A stretch of DNA of 64,000 bases, taken from positions 281,001 through 345,000 of the forward strand of contig JAGYJA010000002.1 of the NCBI GenBank assembly GCA_018402385.1, read 5' to 3'. A model generated the notes under the pieces. That model saw only the letters and a program-made list of their open reading frames with translations. It was not told the DNA's origin and did not search any database. The translations under genes were made by a program, and so were the position numbers. Shown piece by piece: positions 1 to 10,391 of this stretch. Origin of the DNA: Flavobacteriaceae bacterium (lineage in GTDB: Bacteria; Bacteroidota; Bacteroidia; Flavobacteriales; Flavobacteriaceae). The stretch's first letter is position 1; every line of letters starts with the position of its first letter.

Positions 1-1719
1 AGGGGAGCTATACAGGTTGTTCCGGTCGTTAAAAACAGCAGCGTGATTCAGCTTACACTCAATGACCCTTTAAAAGACAAAGCAGAATCTATACTTAATG
101 AGTTAATAAATCAATACAATAAAGACGCTATCGAAGACAGAAACACGGTGGCGACAAACACGGCTAAGTTTATTGAAGACCGACTTGAAATTATTACAAA
201 GGAACTCGATTCAGTTGAAACTGATAAAGTCATTTTTAAGCAAGAAAATAAACTCACAGATATCGAGTCTGAAGCGCAGCTTTTTCTTGAAAGCGCCAGT
301 GAATTAAACAAGCGTCAGTTAGATTTAAACACCCAAATGTCTTTAGTTGAAAATATAATCAATTACTTAACTGAGGATGATTTAACAGCCTTATTGCCTT
401 CAAATCTCGGAATTTCTCAGGATGGATTACAAGGGCTGATTCAGAATTACAATCAATTGGTTCTTGAACGCAATAAACTTTTGAGAAATGCAACTGAACA
501 AAACCCGGTAGTGATTAATCTGGCAAACCAAATTAACCAGCTCAAGGGCAATGTATTAAGAAGTTTAAATAATGTGAAATCGTCGCTTGATACCTCACTT
601 CGTGATTTAAGAAGACAAGAAGGTGTTTTTGGTTCTAAAATTACACAGGTACCTGATAATGAAAAAGAATTCAGAAATATTATAAGACAACAAAACATAA
701 AAGAAACTCTTTATCTGTTTCTTTTACAAAAGAGAGAGGAAACCGCTCTTTCTCTTGCTGTTACAGCACCCAAAGCTAAAATTGTAGACCTCGCTAATAG
801 TTCCAATAGTCCGGTATCACCAAAACCCAATATTATTCTGCTTGCTGCATTATTGCTTGGGTTGTTGATTCCATTTTTGATTATCTATCTCAATCAGTTA
901 TTAAACAACAAAGTGAGTAACAGAAAAGATCTTGAAAGACTGGCGCCAAATATTACTCTCATTGGAGAAGTTCCAACACTACCAAAACGTGAAGAATATC
1001 TTATTCAGAAAAATGACACCTCTATGTTGGCCGAATCTTTTAGAATTTTAAGAACAAATCTTCAATATATTTTTGCAAATAAACAGTTAACAGATAAATC
1101 AAAAACTATTTTTGTAACCTCAACAGTAAAAGGAGAGGGTAAAACGATCACATCAGTTAACTTAGCCTTGACCTTATCCAATGTTGGTAAGAAAGTTATC
1201 TTGGTGGGAACAGATTTAAGAAATCCTCAACTTCATAGATTAATTCAGAATTTAAACTCAAAGAGAGGAGTAACAGATTATCTGGTGCAACCCGAGACAA
1301 TGCTCAGCGAATTAATCCAAACATCTCCATCCCACAAAAATCTGGATATTATATTTTCAGGACATATTCCTCCCAATCCGGCAGAATTACTCCTAAATGA
1401 TCGCGTATCAGTACTCTTTGAAAAATTAAAACAGCAATATGACTATGTAATTGTAGACACAGCACCTTCTATGATGGTTACAGACACTCTTTTAATCAAT
1501 AAGTATGCAGACATCACGCTTTATATCATTAGATCAAATTATACAGAAAAGCGGCTAATTGAGTTCCCGGTTGATTGTGTGGAGGATGGTAAACTTCACG
1601 GAGTATATTTTATTCTCAATGATGTAAATATGTCAAACTTTGGCTATTATGGAAATAAGTATGGATATGCTTATGGAGTAGAGAAAAAAGGATTCCTTAA
1701 AAGAATATTCAAATTTTGA
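1..1719 (+). CDS. Wzc-like polysaccharide co-polymerase / BY-kinase (5' truncated by window edge)
   Basis: The frame is open from base 1, so the gene begins upstream; the GTG at 43 is just an internal codon. The visible part holds a long coiled-coil-rich periplasmic stretch (GumC/Wzz type), a membrane segment (PNIILLAALLLGLLIPFLII, DNA about 820-880), then a cytoplasmic BY-kinase domain with Walker A (KGEGKT, about 1130-1145), a Walker A'-like motif (ILVGTDLRNPQ) and Walker B (YVIVDTAP). The tail is tyrosine-rich (GYYGNKYGYAYG), as expected for the autophosphorylated cluster. The family controls chain length and export of capsule or exopolysaccharide together with a Wza-type outer-membrane protein. 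The first Asp of the usual D-x-D-x-R in Walker A' is replaced (G-T-D-L-R). The strong terminator just downstream ends this operon. Confidence 0.9.
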   Translation, partial: RGAIQVVPVVKNSSVIQLTLNDPLKDKAESILNELINQYNKDAIEDRNTVATNTAKFIEDRLEIITKELDSVETDKVIFKQENKLTDIESEAQLFLESASELNKRQLDLNTQMSLVENIINYLTEDDLTALLPSNLGISQDGLQGLIQNYNQLVLERNKLLRNATEQNPVVINLANQINQLKGNVLRSLNNVKSSLDTSLRDLRRQEGVFGSKITQVPDNEKEFRNIIRQQNIKETLYLFLLQKREETALSLAVTAPKAKIVDLANSSNSPVSPKPNIILLAALLLGLLIPFLIIYLNQLLNNKVSNRKDLERLAPNITLIGEVPTLPKREEYLIQKNDTSMLAESFRILRTNLQYIFANKQLTDKSKTIFVTSTVKGEGKTITSVNLALTLSNVGKKVILVGTDLRNPQLHRLIQNLNSKRGVTDYLVQPETMLSELIQTSPSHKNLDIIFSGHIPPNPAELLLNDRVSVLFEKLKQQYDYVIVDTAPSMMVTDTLLINKYADITLYIIRSNYTEKRLIEFPVDCVEDGKLHGVYFILNDVNMSNFGYYGNKYGYAYGVEKKGFLKRIFKF

Positions 1720-1742
1720 TTGAATCAAAAATAGATTAAAAC

Positions 1743-1778
1743 AAAGGCAACTTGAGTTAACAAGTTGCCTTTTTATTA
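1743..1778. terminator. bidirectional intrinsic terminator between wzc-like gene and yebC
   Basis: A perfect 12-bp stem, AAAGGCAACTTG (1743-1754) against CAAGTTGCCTTT (1761-1772), with a 6-nt loop. It has T-rich sequence on the plus side and A-rich sequence on the left for the minus strand. It sits between two convergent genes and can serve both. Confidence 0.85.
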
Positions 1779-2486
1779 TTCTTCCATCGTGTGATAGACA
1801 TTTTGCACATCATCATCCTCTTCAATTTTTTCAAGTAATTTCTCCACATCAGCCACCTGCTCTTCAGTAAGTTTTTTTGTCACTTGCGGAATTCTTTCAA
1901 AGCCTGAAGATAAAATCTCCAGATTGTTTTCTTCCAAATACTTCTGTATGGCTCCAAAACTCTCAAAGGGTGCATAAATTAAAATCCCATCTTCATCCTC
2001 AAAAACTTCCTCCACTCCAAAATCGATCAATTCAAGCTCGAGTTCTTCAATGTCAAGGTCAGATTTTTGAATTCTAAAATTACACGTGTGGTCAAACATA
2101 AAGACCACAGAGCCACTCGTGCCAAGACTGCCGTCACATTTGTTGAAATAGGAACGAATGTTTGCTACTGTGCGGGTGTTGTTATCTGTTGCAGTTTCAA
2201 CTAAAATAGCAATACCGTGAGGAGCATATCCTTCAAAAAGCACCTCTTTAAAATCTCCTAAACTCTTATCTGAAGCACGTTTTATCGCTCGCTCGATATT
2301 GTCTTTGGGCATGTTTACAGACTTTGCATTCTGGATAACAGCTCGCAATCTTGAGTTTGAATCGGGATCTGGTCCTCCTTCTTTCACAGCCATTACAATG
2401 TCTTTGCCAATGCGAGTAAACGCTTTGGACATTGCAGACCAACGTTTCATTTTTCTTGCTTTCCTGAATTCAAATGCTCTTCCCAT
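1776..2486 (-). CDS. yebC: YebC/PmpR family transcriptional regulator / translation factor
   Basis: A 236-residue protein, typical length for the YebC/TACO1 family. The N-terminus (MGRAFEFRKARKMKRWSAMS) is the Bacteroidota form of the AGHSKW start. It is followed by family-typical blocks: PDPDSNSRLRAVIQNAK, MPKDNIERAIKRA, and an acidic middle (EGYAPHGIAILVE, DNNTRTVANIRS). Members act as DNA-binding regulators and/or relieve ribosome stalling on difficult peptide motifs; which applies here cannot be read from sequence. ATG start at 2486. A perfect -7 element (TATTTTTG, minus strand, 2521-2514) lies about 30 nt upstream, without a clear TTG box. Confidence 0.93.
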   Translation of the reverse strand: MGRAFEFRKARKMKRWSAMSKAFTRIGKDIVMAVKEGGPDPDSNSRLRAVIQNAKSVNMPKDNIERAIKRASDKSLGDFKEVLFEGYAPHGIAILVETATDNNTRTVANIRSYFNKCDGSLGTSGSVVFMFDHTCNFRIQKSDLDIEELELELIDFGVEEVFEDEDGILIYAPFESFGAIQKYLEENNLEILSSGFERIPQVTKKLTEEQVADVEKLLEKIEEDDDVQNVYHTMEE

Positions 2487-2538
2487 TTTCTGAAAATAGT
2501 TTTATTTTAGGCTCAAAAATAATAATTCTAAAAAAATA

Positions 2539-2820
2539 TTAGCTAACAATACTGTCGATTATTTGAGCTAACTGAAAATCTTTTTCGGTCAAGCCTCCTT
2601 CTTCGTGTGAAGATAGCGATATACTTAATTTGTTATAAACATTGCTCCAGTCCGGGTGATGATTTAGTTTTTCAGCTTCAAAGGCGATGCGGGTCATCAC
2701 TGTAAAGCAATCTTTAAAATCTGAAAACTCAATGGTGGTATGTATGGCATCATCACCATAATCCCAGCCTTCAATGTTTTGCATTTGTTTTTTAATTTGT
2801 GCCTCTGTTAACATGCTCAT
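2539..2820 (-). CDS. 4a-hydroxytetrahydrobiopterin dehydratase (pterin-4a-carbinolamine dehydratase)
   Basis: A 93-residue protein matching the PCD/DCoH signature: E-K-L-N-H-H-P-D-W with downstream Y, H and D residues at family spacing. The enzyme dehydrates 4a-hydroxy-tetrahydropterin to recycle the cofactor of aromatic amino acid hydroxylases; no hydroxylase gene is in this window. The start overlaps the upstream gene by 4 bp (ATGA at 2817-2820), so the two are translationally coupled. A second in-frame ATG two codons in (2814) is an equally possible start. Confidence 0.9.
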   Translation of the reverse strand: MSMLTEAQIKKQMQNIEGWDYGDDAIHTTIEFSDFKDCFTVMTRIAFEAEKLNHHPDWSNVYNKLSISLSSHEEGGLTEKDFQLAQIIDSIVS

Positions 2821-3671
2821 ATCAATGTGGATTTTAATGTTAGTATTCCTTCGTTCAATGTAATTTCATCAATAACCTCATTTACAGTAAATTGATGTTC
2901 TTTTAAAGCGACTTCCTTTTTTGGTAAAACAGCTAGAAATCGGTCTTTATTTGATTCAAAAATGTGTTTAAATATTGGTTTTTTTGAACCCAATTTTTCA
3001 GTAATTTCCTCAAATAAATCGCTGTGATGAATCAAATCAGTACTGCCAATGTGAAAAGTGCCTTGTTGTTTTTGATTTATCAAATAATGAACTAGTTGCG
3101 AAAACTTTGATTCTGAAGTGACGTTGATAACCAAATCTGAATAGACATCAAAGGTAGCTCTATTTTTAATAGCTTCTTTCAATTGTTTGATAATCGGAGC
3201 ATTCACGCCCAAAATCATTGCTGTGCGCAAGATTACATATTTTTTTTCAGGCAATTCTCTTATTAGTTTTTCAACTGTTATTACATATTTTCCTTCTTCA
3301 GAAAGCGAGAGAGGTTTGTCTGTTTCTTTTCCCGGAAAATTCATTAAACCATCAAAAACCAGCGCATTGGATATGAAAAACAATCGACAATGTGGCGTGA
3401 CCATTGTAAAAGTCATAAGTTGCTTATGCACCTTTATCAAGTCTGAAAGGTTTCCTTTTAGGCAGGAAATAATCACATTTGGTTTTATAGTATTCAAAAG
3501 GGATTCTACATCATCATTGGAGGCATCAAACCTAAAAAAAACCTCATTTTGATCATAAAATGTATTGGGACTAAAGTAAGTGCCATACACATCAAAATAA
3601 GACAAAAGTTCTTTATACAGCACATTGCCAACAAATCCACTTGCCCCAAGAATTAAAATTCTTTTTCCCAT
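2817..3671 (-). CDS. NAD(P)-dependent sugar-nucleotide reductase-like protein (RmlD/SDR type)
   Basis: A 284-residue extended SDR with an N-terminal Rossmann motif (RILILGASGFVG). Its overall order resembles dTDP-4-dehydrorhamnose reductase (RmlD): 'RTAMILG' after the active-site region and a C-terminal substrate lobe. The usual YxxxK catalytic pair is not obvious; the best candidate reads K-Y-V-I-T-V-E-K, with a longer Tyr-Lys spacing. The substrate is therefore uncertain. It overlaps gcvT upstream by one base and the pterin dehydratase downstream by 4 bp, so the three form one transcript. It could be a lineage-specific sugar reductase or a degenerate relative. Confidence 0.72.
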   Translation of the reverse strand: MGKRILILGASGFVGNVLYKELLSYFDVYGTYFSPNTFYDQNEVFFRFDASNDDVESLLNTIKPNVIISCLKGNLSDLIKVHKQLMTFTMVTPHCRLFFISNALVFDGLMNFPGKETDKPLSLSEEGKYVITVEKLIRELPEKKYVILRTAMILGVNAPIIKQLKEAIKNRATFDVYSDLVINVTSESKFSQLVHYLINQKQQGTFHIGSTDLIHHSDLFEEITEKLGSKKPIFKHIFESNKDRFLAVLPKKEVALKEHQFTVNEVIDEITLNEGILTLKSTLI

Positions 3672-4753
3672 TAACTTTTATAAAATGGGAGTTTAACTAC
3701 TGAAGCCGGGATTTGATTTTTTCTTATTTGAATATAAATGCGACTTCCCACTTCTGAGAAAGAAACAGGTACATACCCCAATCCAATACCTTTATTTAAA
3801 GAAGGAGCCATTGTTCCACTGGTTACAATCCCAATTTTGTTCCCACTTTCATCTACAATTTCATAATCGTGTCTTGGAATGCCTCTTTCATCAAGTTCAA
3901 AGGCAACTAATTTTCTTGAAACACCTTCATCTTTTTGTTTTTTTAAGTCTTCAGAATTGATAAAGTCTTTTGTGAATTTTGTAATCCAACCCAGTCCTGC
4001 TTCCAGTGGAGAGGTCTCATCATTGATGTCATTCCCGTAAAGACAATATCCCATTTCAAGCCTCAAGGTATCACGTGCAGCCAAACCAATAGGCTTTATG
4101 CCAAAAGAGGTACCTGCTTCCATCACTTTGTTCCAAACTTGTTCTGCTTCACTATTTTTGCAGTAAATTTCAAATCCGCCACTGCCGGTGTAACCGGTTG
4201 CAGAGATAATCACGTGTTCAATTCCGGCAAAATCGGCGACCACAAAACTATAAAAGGGAATGCTGCTCAAATCAACAGATGTCAAGGACTGCATCGCTTC
4301 AACAGCTTTAGGGCCCTGAATGGCAAGCAACGAATAATCATCTGAAAGGTTACGCAAATCAGCACCCATTGTATTGTGTTTATTAACCCACGCCCAGTCT
4401 TTCTCAATATTTGAGGCATTAACAACCATCATAAATTTTTCTGCACTAAAACGATACACAATCAAATCGTCAACGATACCTCCGGTTTCGTTTGGAAAAC
4501 AACTGTATTGCGCCTTTCCATCAACTAGTTTTGAAGCATCGTTTGAACACACTTTTTGAATAAGTTCCAATGCTTTAGAACCCGAAACTAAAAACTCACC
4601 CATATGAGAGACATCAAAGACGCCAACTCCACTTCTGACAGTTTCATGTTCCACGTTCACGCCTTCATATTGTACCGGCATATTGTAGCCCGCAAAAGGA
4701 ACCATTTTTGCTCCAAGTGCCTCGTGTATGTGAGATAAAGCAGTATTTTTCAT
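3671..4753 (-). CDS. gcvT: glycine cleavage system aminomethyltransferase (T protein)
   Basis: A 360-residue protein, full length for GcvT. It starts [31 protein letters not shown], contains the folate-site region [11 protein letters not shown] and ends in the OB-like domain ([17 protein letters not shown]). It transfers the aminomethyl carbon of glycine from the H protein to tetrahydrofolate, releasing ammonia. gcvH and gcvP are not nearby, as usual in flavobacteria. The upstream region (4754-5091) shows no glycine riboswitch. A -7-like element TAAATTTG lies on the minus strand at 4812-4805. Confidence 0.95.
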   Translation of the reverse strand: MKNTALSHIHEALGAKMVPFAGYNMPVQYEGVNVEHETVRSGVGVFDVSHMGEFLVSGSKALELIQKVCSNDASKLVDGKAQYSCFPNETGGIVDDLIVYRFSAEKFMMVVNASNIEKDWAWVNKHNTMGADLRNLSDDYSLLAIQGPKAVEAMQSLTSVDLSSIPFYSFVVADFAGIEHVIISATGYTGSGGFEIYCKNSEAEQVWNKVMEAGTSFGIKPIGLAARDTLRLEMGYCLYGNDINDETSPLEAGLGWITKFTKDFINSEDLKKQKDEGVSRKLVAFELDERGIPRHDYEIVDESGNKIGIVTSGTMAPSLNKGIGLGYVPVSFSEVGSRIYIQIRKNQIPASVVKLPFYKS

Positions 4754-5091
4754 CTGTATTTGCTATTTTATTTTTAAAATGAAACACTAAGTTTTAGTGC
4801 AACGCAAATTTATTTAAAATATAAGAGTTTATCCCTAATTTGTTTGAATCTTATGAACAGACTTAGTAATTTGCAGCAAGAATAGTATGAGAAATTTAGT
4901 TTTTACTTTTTAAATCCAAAATAGAGAAGCCGCATAAAGCGAAAATAATTATTTTAAATACTACTTAAAATTACAAACAAGTGAAACACCCATTATTAAT
5001 TTAAATCACGCTTCGGAATGATAATTTGAGTGTTCCACCTGCCTGCCGGCATGGGCAGGTCTGACATATAAAAAATAATAAATAGTAACAG
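4754..5091. other. divergent intergenic region gcvT / nnr
   Basis: 338 bp, very AT-rich, no ORF or RNA gene seen. It holds the gcvT promoter side (TAAATTTG on the minus strand, 4812-4805), an imperfect inverted repeat (arms around 4981-4992 and 5029-5040, GTGAAACAC and GTGTTCCAC) and a GC-rich palindrome (5037-5060) annotated separately. Confidence 0.6.
5037..5060. repeat. GC-rich dispersed palindrome, copy 1
   Basis: ACCTGCC (5037-5043) pairs with GGCAGGT (5054-5060); the loop contains its own TGCCGGCA palindrome. It stands out in AT-rich surroundings. A second copy sharing CCTGCCTGC and GGCAGG lies at 47264-47284. It looks like a small mobile or repetitive palindromic element of intergenic DNA. 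Confidence 0.7.
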
Positions 5092-6633
5092 ATGAAAATA
5101 TTTACAGCAAAACAAATGTATGAAGCTGACAAGGCCACTGAAGCTAAGGAGGGGATCACTTCCATTGATTTAATGGAACGCGCTGCATTGCAAGTTTTTA
5201 CTTGGATAGATCAACAATTAAAGGGCTCGCAAGTGACCATCCATATTTTTTGTGGTATTGGAAACAATGGGGGGGATGGCTTGGCTTTAGGAAGAATGTT
5301 ACTTGAAAAAAGATACACTGTCCATTGTTTTGTGGTGAATTACAGTGATAATCGATCAAAATGTTTTTTAATTAATTATGACCGGTATAAAAATACCACT
5401 AAAAATTGGCCAACACTTTTAAAAAAAGAAGCTGATTTTCCTCAACTAACAAACGAGGGAATTGTTGTTGACGCTATTTTTGGTATTGGACTTAACAGGC
5501 CCCTGGAAGGTTGGGTAAAAAAACTGGTTCAATATATCAATGCAGCCGGGGCTTATACCCTTTCAATTGATGTTCCCAGCGGATTGTTTGTTGATGCTCC
5601 CACGCCCGATTTTGATGCGGTTATTCAAGCCAATTTGACCTTGACTTTTCAGGCACCAAAATTGGCATTTTTTCTTCCTGAAACGGCTGGGTTTTCTGAG
5701 TCGTTTCAAATTTTAGACATAGGTTTAGAACCGGAATATCTTCATAAAACACCCACTGAGGCTAAGTTGATTTTAAAAAATGATGCTCAGAAAATGTATC
5801 TTCCCAGAAAAAAGTTTGATCACAAAGGCACTTTTGGTCATGCTTTGATTGTGGGAGGAAGTTTTGGGAAAATGGGTGCTGTAACGCTTGCAACAAAAGC
5901 CTGTTTGCGGTCTGGCGCCGGAAAAGTAAGTGCTTTTATTCCGCTGTGTGGAGAAACAATTATTCAAACTTCAGTTCCTGAAGCCATGGTCATAACTGAT
6001 GCTAGTAATAACCAAATCACACATTGGAATATTCCTGAAAGTTTTCAGGCCATCGGAATCGGCATTGGTTTGGGTACTCATAGTGATACACTTAAAGGCT
6101 TTACAACCTTTCTTAAAAAACAAAAAAATCCTTTAGTTCTAGATGCAGATGCCCTCAATTTGCTCAGCGAAAATAACAAACTGCTGAAAGAAGTTCCACC
6201 AAAATCAATTTTAACGCCTCATCCCGGCGAGTTACAGCGCCTCATTGGTGATTGGTCAGATGATTTTGAAAAGCTAACCAAAACCAAAGCCCTCTCTAAA
6301 AGTCTTGATAGCATAATTGTTATTAAAGGTGCACATACCCTTACTGTGTATCTTGATAATATTTACATAAACACCACAGGCAATCCCGGGATGGCAACTG
6401 CAGGGAGCGGGGATGTTTTAACGGGAATCATTACCGGGCTTATGGCTCAAGGGTATGACTCTTTGATTTCAGCTGTTTTTGCTGTTTATTTACATGGCAG
6501 TGCCGGCGACATCGTTTCACAATATCAGGGGTTTAATTCAATGATAGCCGGTGACTTGATTGACTATTTGGGTGAAGCTTTTTTGGAATTGTTTAGAAGG
6601 GAAGAAGAAGTAAGTAATAAAACTCAAAGTTGA
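5092..6633 (+). CDS. nnr: bifunctional NAD(P)H-hydrate repair enzyme (epimerase + ADP-dependent dehydratase)
   Basis: A 513-residue fusion. The N-terminal YjeF/NnrE epimerase domain (about 1-215) has the GNNGGDG motif near residue 57. The C-terminal ribokinase-like NnrD dehydratase domain (about 235-500) has ILTPHPGE (about 373) and GNPGMATAGSGDVLTG (about 430). Together they convert damaged NADHX and NADPHX back to NAD(P)H, using ADP in the dehydratase step. It is a stand-alone housekeeping gene between divergent gcvT and convergent uvrA. ATG start at 5092. Confidence 0.94.
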   Translation: MKIFTAKQMYEADKATEAKEGITSIDLMERAALQVFTWIDQQLKGSQVTIHIFCGIGNNGGDGLALGRMLLEKRYTVHCFVVNYSDNRSKCFLINYDRYKNTTKNWPTLLKKEADFPQLTNEGIVVDAIFGIGLNRPLEGWVKKLVQYINAAGAYTLSIDVPSGLFVDAPTPDFDAVIQANLTLTFQAPKLAFFLPETAGFSESFQILDIGLEPEYLHKTPTEAKLILKNDAQKMYLPRKKFDHKGTFGHALIVGGSFGKMGAVTLATKACLRSGAGKVSAFIPLCGETIIQTSVPEAMVITDASNNQITHWNIPESFQAIGIGIGLGTHSDTLKGFTTFLKKQKNPLVLDADALNLLSENNKLLKEVPPKSILTPHPGELQRLIGDWSDDFEKLTKTKALSKSLDSIIVIKGAHTLTVYLDNIYINTTGNPGMATAGSGDVLTGIITGLMAQGYDSLISAVFAVYLHGSAGDIVSQYQGFNSMIAGDLIDYLGEAFLELFRREEEVSNKTQS

Positions 6634-6670
6634 TGTGCTTTATTTGAGATAGTTTTATACTAAAAAACAA

Positions 6671-9472
6671 TCAAATTTTATCCGCTAGATACCTCCCTGT
6701 AAACGAATTTTTATTTTTTACTACCTCTTCCGGAGTTCCGGCAACAAGGAGTTCTCCGCCTTTTTCTCCGCCTTCAGGACCTAAATCTATCACATAATCG
6801 GCACATTTAATAAGATCAATATTATGCTCTACCACGATTACTGAATGTCCCTTCTCAATCAATGCCTCAAAAGATTTGAGTAGTTTTTTTATATCATGAA
6901 AATGGAGTCCTGTGGTGGGTTCATCAAAAATAAAAAGCACTTTGTCTTTGGTTTCCCCTTTTACGAGAAACGAAGCCAGCTTAATCCGCTGCGCTTCACC
7001 ACCCGAAAGGGTAGAAGAGCTCTGTCCCAACTGAACATAGCCCAAGCCAACATCTTGCAGTGGTTGTAGTTTTGTAAATACTTTCTTTTCCTCATGCAAC
7101 TGAAAAAAAGCAATGGCTTCATCAATGGTCATTGTTAAAATGTCATCAATGTTTTTACCTTGAAACTGCACTTCGAGTACTTCCTTTTTAAAACGCTTTC
7201 CATGACAAGCTTCACATTCCAGGTGGACATCAGCCATGAATTGCATTTCTATGGTCACTTCGCCTTCACCTTTACAAACTTCACAACGGCCTCCATCCAC
7301 ATTGAAAGAAAAGTGTTTGGGTTGAAAATTGCGCAGTTTAGAGAGTTTTTGGGATGCAAAAAGATTCCTGATATCATCATAGGCCTTAATATATGTCACC
7401 GGATTGGAACGGCTGGAGCGACCAATAGGATTCTGGTCAATAAATTCCACATTTTTGAGGTTACCAAAATTGCCTTCCATTTTTGAAAACTGACCGGGTT
7501 TCTCACCTGCGCCGGTTAATTGTCTTTGCAGAGCCGGATACAGAATTTTTTTAACCAAGGTGCTTTTTCCGCTCCCGGAAACACCAGTTACAGCTACAAA
7601 ACTTGCCAAAGGAAATGTCACATCTATATGCTTAAGGTTGTTATGTCTTGCCCCGCTTATGGTAATTTGGTATTTGGTAGTTCTTCTTTTTTGAGGGACT
7701 TCAATTTGCATTTTTCCATTTAAGTAGTGAGCGGTGAGTGAATCGCTTTTAAGAATTTTTTTATAGTTACCGGATGCGACTACTTCTCCTCCAAAACTAC
7801 CTGCTTCAGGGCCAATATCTATGATTTCATCGGCAGCTTTCATGATGTCTTCATCGTGTTCAACTACGATTACAGTATTGCCTAAATCTCGAAGTGATTT
7901 CAGAACCTCGATGAGTCTTTCGGTATCTTTTGGATGGAGCCCAATACTGGGTTCGTCGAGAATGTACATTGAACCCACCAGGCTGCTTCCCAGTGAGGTG
8001 GCCAAATTGATGCGTTGGGATTCCCCTCCGGAGAGGGTGTTTGATTTTCGATTAAGAGTTAGGTAGGAGAGCCCCACATTGTTTAGAAACCCCAATCGGT
8101 TATTGATTTCTGTAAGCAGGCGTTTTGCAACTTGAGTATCGTGATCATTAAGTTCCAATTGCTTGAAAAAGTGCTGTAATTTTTCAATAGAAATTTCTAC
8201 CAAATCAGTGATGGATTTCCCTTGAATTTTTACATAAGCAGCTTCAGGGCGTAGTCGTTTTCCTTTACAGGTGCTGCATTTTGTTTTTCCGCGGTAACGC
8301 GACAACATCACACGGTTTTGAATTTTATAGCTTTTTTCTTCAAGGAATTTAAAAAAAGAATGCAGACCTTCAAAATATTGATTGCCATCCCAGACGAGTT
8401 GTTTTTCTTCATCAGTAAGTTCAAACCAGGGACGGTGGATGGGAAAGTCAAATTTATAAGCATTATTAACTAATTGATCTCGATACCAACTCATACTTTC
8501 GCCGCGCCAGGCAAAAATAGCATTTTCATATATTGAGAGGGCTGTGTTGGGTATGACCAATTCTTCATCAATACCAATGACATCTCCATAACCTTCGCAA
8601 GTGGGACAAGCGCCATACGGATTATTAAAGCTAAAAAGGTGAATGTTTGGTTCGAGAAAAGTGATACCGTCAAGTTCAAAACGGTTGTTGAATTCGGTTA
8701 CAGTACTGGTATCCAAATCTTCAATAAATAAAGTGCCTTTTCCTTCAAAAAAGGCCATTTCGACTGCATCTGCCAGCCGGTTATAAAAATCATCTTCGTT
8801 TTTTGTTATGATGCGATCGATAACAATATAGACAGTGCCTTTGGTTTTTGAAGCGTCAAAATCGTCAATTCGGGTAACTGTATCCTTGTATTTGACCCGG
8901 GCATATCCTTGTTGAGTGAGAGCTTTTATTTTATTTTCAAGTGTTCGTCCTTCTTCTAGGGTGATGGGCGCAAGGAGTAATAATTTTTTTCCTTCCTTGA
9001 ATTTTTTAATCTGTTTGATGACATCAGAAACAGTATCTTTTTTCACTTCTTTTCCAGATACAGGTGAATAGGTCTTGCCAATTCTGGCAAACAATAATTT
9101 TAAGTAGTCGTATATTTCAGTTGAGGTGCCCACGGTTGATCGCGGATTTGTGGTATTTACTTTTTGTTCAATCGCAATTGCCGGGGCTATTCCTTTGATA
9201 GAATCTACTTTGGGTTTGTTAAGTCTTCCAAGAAATTGTCTAGCATAAGAAGAAAGACTTTCTACATAACGTCTTTGTCCTTCTGCATATAGTGTGTCAA
9301 AAGCCAAACTTGATTTTCCTGAACCAGAGAGGCCTGTGATAACAACAAGGTGGTTTCTGGGTATGACAACATCAATATTTTTAAGGTTGTGGAGTCTAGC
9401 CCCTTTAATTATTATATTTTGCTTTTGATCAACTGCTTCTATATTCAACTTGAAAGAGTTTTTAATCCCCAA
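6671..9472 (-). CDS. uvrA: excinuclease ABC subunit A
   Basis: A 933-residue protein, full UvrA length, with two ABC ATPase modules. Walker A motifs are GLSGSGKS (about residue 48) and GVSGSGKS (about 630); signatures are [12 protein letters not shown] and [12 protein letters not shown]. Zinc sites are visible as CPTCEGYG...CSTCKGKR in the first half and CEVCKGEG...CEACHGKR in the second. It recognises DNA lesions and loads UvrB in nucleotide excision repair. The longest frame starts at a TTG (9472) that overlaps a TATCTTTG promoter-like motif (minus 9477-9470). If that motif is used, translation would begin downstream, for example at the in-frame TTG at 9448. Confidence 0.96.
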   Translation of the reverse strand: MGIKNSFKLNIEAVDQKQNIIIKGARLHNLKNIDVVIPRNHLVVITGLSGSGKSSLAFDTLYAEGQRRYVESLSSYARQFLGRLNKPKVDSIKGIAPAIAIEQKVNTTNPRSTVGTSTEIYDYLKLLFARIGKTYSPVSGKEVKKDTVSDVIKQIKKFKEGKKLLLLAPITLEEGRTLENKIKALTQQGYARVKYKDTVTRIDDFDASKTKGTVYIVIDRIITKNEDDFYNRLADAVEMAFFEGKGTLFIEDLDTSTVTEFNNRFELDGITFLEPNIHLFSFNNPYGACPTCEGYGDVIGIDEELVIPNTALSIYENAIFAWRGESMSWYRDQLVNNAYKFDFPIHRPWFELTDEEKQLVWDGNQYFEGLHSFFKFLEEKSYKIQNRVMLSRYRGKTKCSTCKGKRLRPEAAYVKIQGKSITDLVEISIEKLQHFFKQLELNDHDTQVAKRLLTEINNRLGFLNNVGLSYLTLNRKSNTLSGGESQRINLATSLGSSLVGSMYILDEPSIGLHPKDTERLIEVLKSLRDLGNTVIVVEHDEDIMKAADEIIDIGPEAGSFGGEVVASGNYKKILKSDSLTAHYLNGKMQIEVPQKRRTTKYQITISGARHNNLKHIDVTFPLASFVAVTGVSGSGKSTLVKKILYPALQRQLTGAGEKPGQFSKMEGNFGNLKNVEFIDQNPIGRSSRSNPVTYIKAYDDIRNLFASQKLSKLRNFQPKHFSFNVDGGRCEVCKGEGEVTIEMQFMADVHLECEACHGKRFKKEVLEVQFQGKNIDDILTMTIDEAIAFFQLHEEKKVFTKLQPLQDVGLGYVQLGQSSSTLSGGEAQRIKLASFLVKGETKDKVLFIFDEPTTGLHFHDIKKLLKSFEALIEKGHSVIVVEHNIDLIKCADYVIDLGPEGGEKGGELLVAGTPEEVVKNKNSFTGRYLADKI

Positions 9473-9607
9473 AGATACAGATTTAAAGGCAGATTTTTAG
9501 GGAAGGAGAGGATGATAATTTTTAAAAAAAGCAACCATATATAACAGCAAATACCGGTGTTTAGTATGTGAAACTAAAATTTTTTGTGTTAAAAAAATTA
9601 ACTTGAT

Positions 9608-9639
9608 TTGGATTTCAAAAATATTTGTTGTTATATTTA
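9608..9639 (+). promoter_or_regulatory. putative promoter of the ECF sigma gene
   Basis: TATATTTA (9632-9639, 7 of the 8 Bacteroidota TAnnTTTG positions if the last base is relaxed) with TTG at 9608-9610, spacer 21. It lies in the 277-bp gap upstream of the sigma factor gene and would give a leader of about 100 nt. Confidence 0.4.
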
Positions 9640-9749
9640 CGACACATTTACAAACTAAATAAACCGCTTGCCTATAGCATAATATTACTTTTAAAACAAA
9701 TTAACAATGATTTCGAGAGGAATCATGCCCTATTTTAAATTGTAATATT

Positions 9750-10331
9750 ATGAAAACTACTTCATCAGATGCATTCTTGGTTAGTGCATATATAGACGGC
9801 AATGAAAATGCACTTTCAGAATTAATTGAACGACATAAACAACGGGTTTATAGTTTTATCTATTCTAAAGTTTCAGACAGAGATATAACTGAAGACATTT
9901 TTCAAGACACTTTTATAAAAGTTATTAAAACACTCAAAAGAGGAGCCTACAATGAAGAAGGCAAATTTTTGCCTTGGGTGATGCGCATTTCTCACAATTT
10001 AATTATTGACCATTTTAGAAAAAGCAATCGCATGCCAAAATTTGCTAATAATGGTGATTTTAATATTTTCTCTGTTTTGAGTGATGATGATTTAAATGCA
10101 GAACGAAAAATCATCAAAGGACAAGTTGAAGATGACTTGAGAAGATTGATTCAGGAATTGCCTGAAGATCAAAAAGAAGTGCTGGTCATGCGTCTTTATA
10201 AGGATATGAGTTTTAAAGAAATATCAGAACAAACAGGAGTAAGTATCAATACTGCATTGGGGAGAATGCGGTATGCACTAATCAATTTACGTAAAGTAAT
10301 TGATAAACACAATATTGTTTTAGTGAACTGA
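9750..10331 (+). CDS. RNA polymerase sigma factor, ECF/sigma-70 family
   Basis: A 193-residue protein with region 2 (SDRDITEDIFQDTFIKV, then WVMRISHNLIIDHFRKSNR) and region 4 helix-turn-helix (LPEDQKEVLVMRLYKDMSFKEISEQTGVSINTALGRMRYAL). It directs RNA polymerase to a specific promoter set. No anti-sigma gene is adjacent; instead a 48-residue protein follows 60 bp downstream. In flavobacteria this family of sigma factor often stands alone with such a small partner. Its long leader suggests extra regulation. Confidence 0.92.
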   Translation: MKTTSSDAFLVSAYIDGNENALSELIERHKQRVYSFIYSKVSDRDITEDIFQDTFIKVIKTLKRGAYNEEGKFLPWVMRISHNLIIDHFRKSNRMPKFANNGDFNIFSVLSDDDLNAERKIIKGQVEDDLRRLIQELPEDQKEVLVMRLYKDMSFKEISEQTGVSINTALGRMRYALINLRKVIDKHNIVLVN

Positions 10332-10391
10332 TACAATAAAAGCTTTTTTGTCTCGTTAGAGTTTAGACACTAACAACAAAATGGTTTTTAT

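Noticed and set aside
4754..5091. Glycine riboswitch upstream of gcvT
   Set aside because: No tandem aptamer-like conserved core or characteristic stems seen in the AT-rich 338-bp gap.
7160..8679. Several ORFs antisense to uvrA (e.g. 7160-7486, 7821-8066)
   Set aside because: They overlap conserved uvrA coding sequence entirely and show no protein-like composition of their own.
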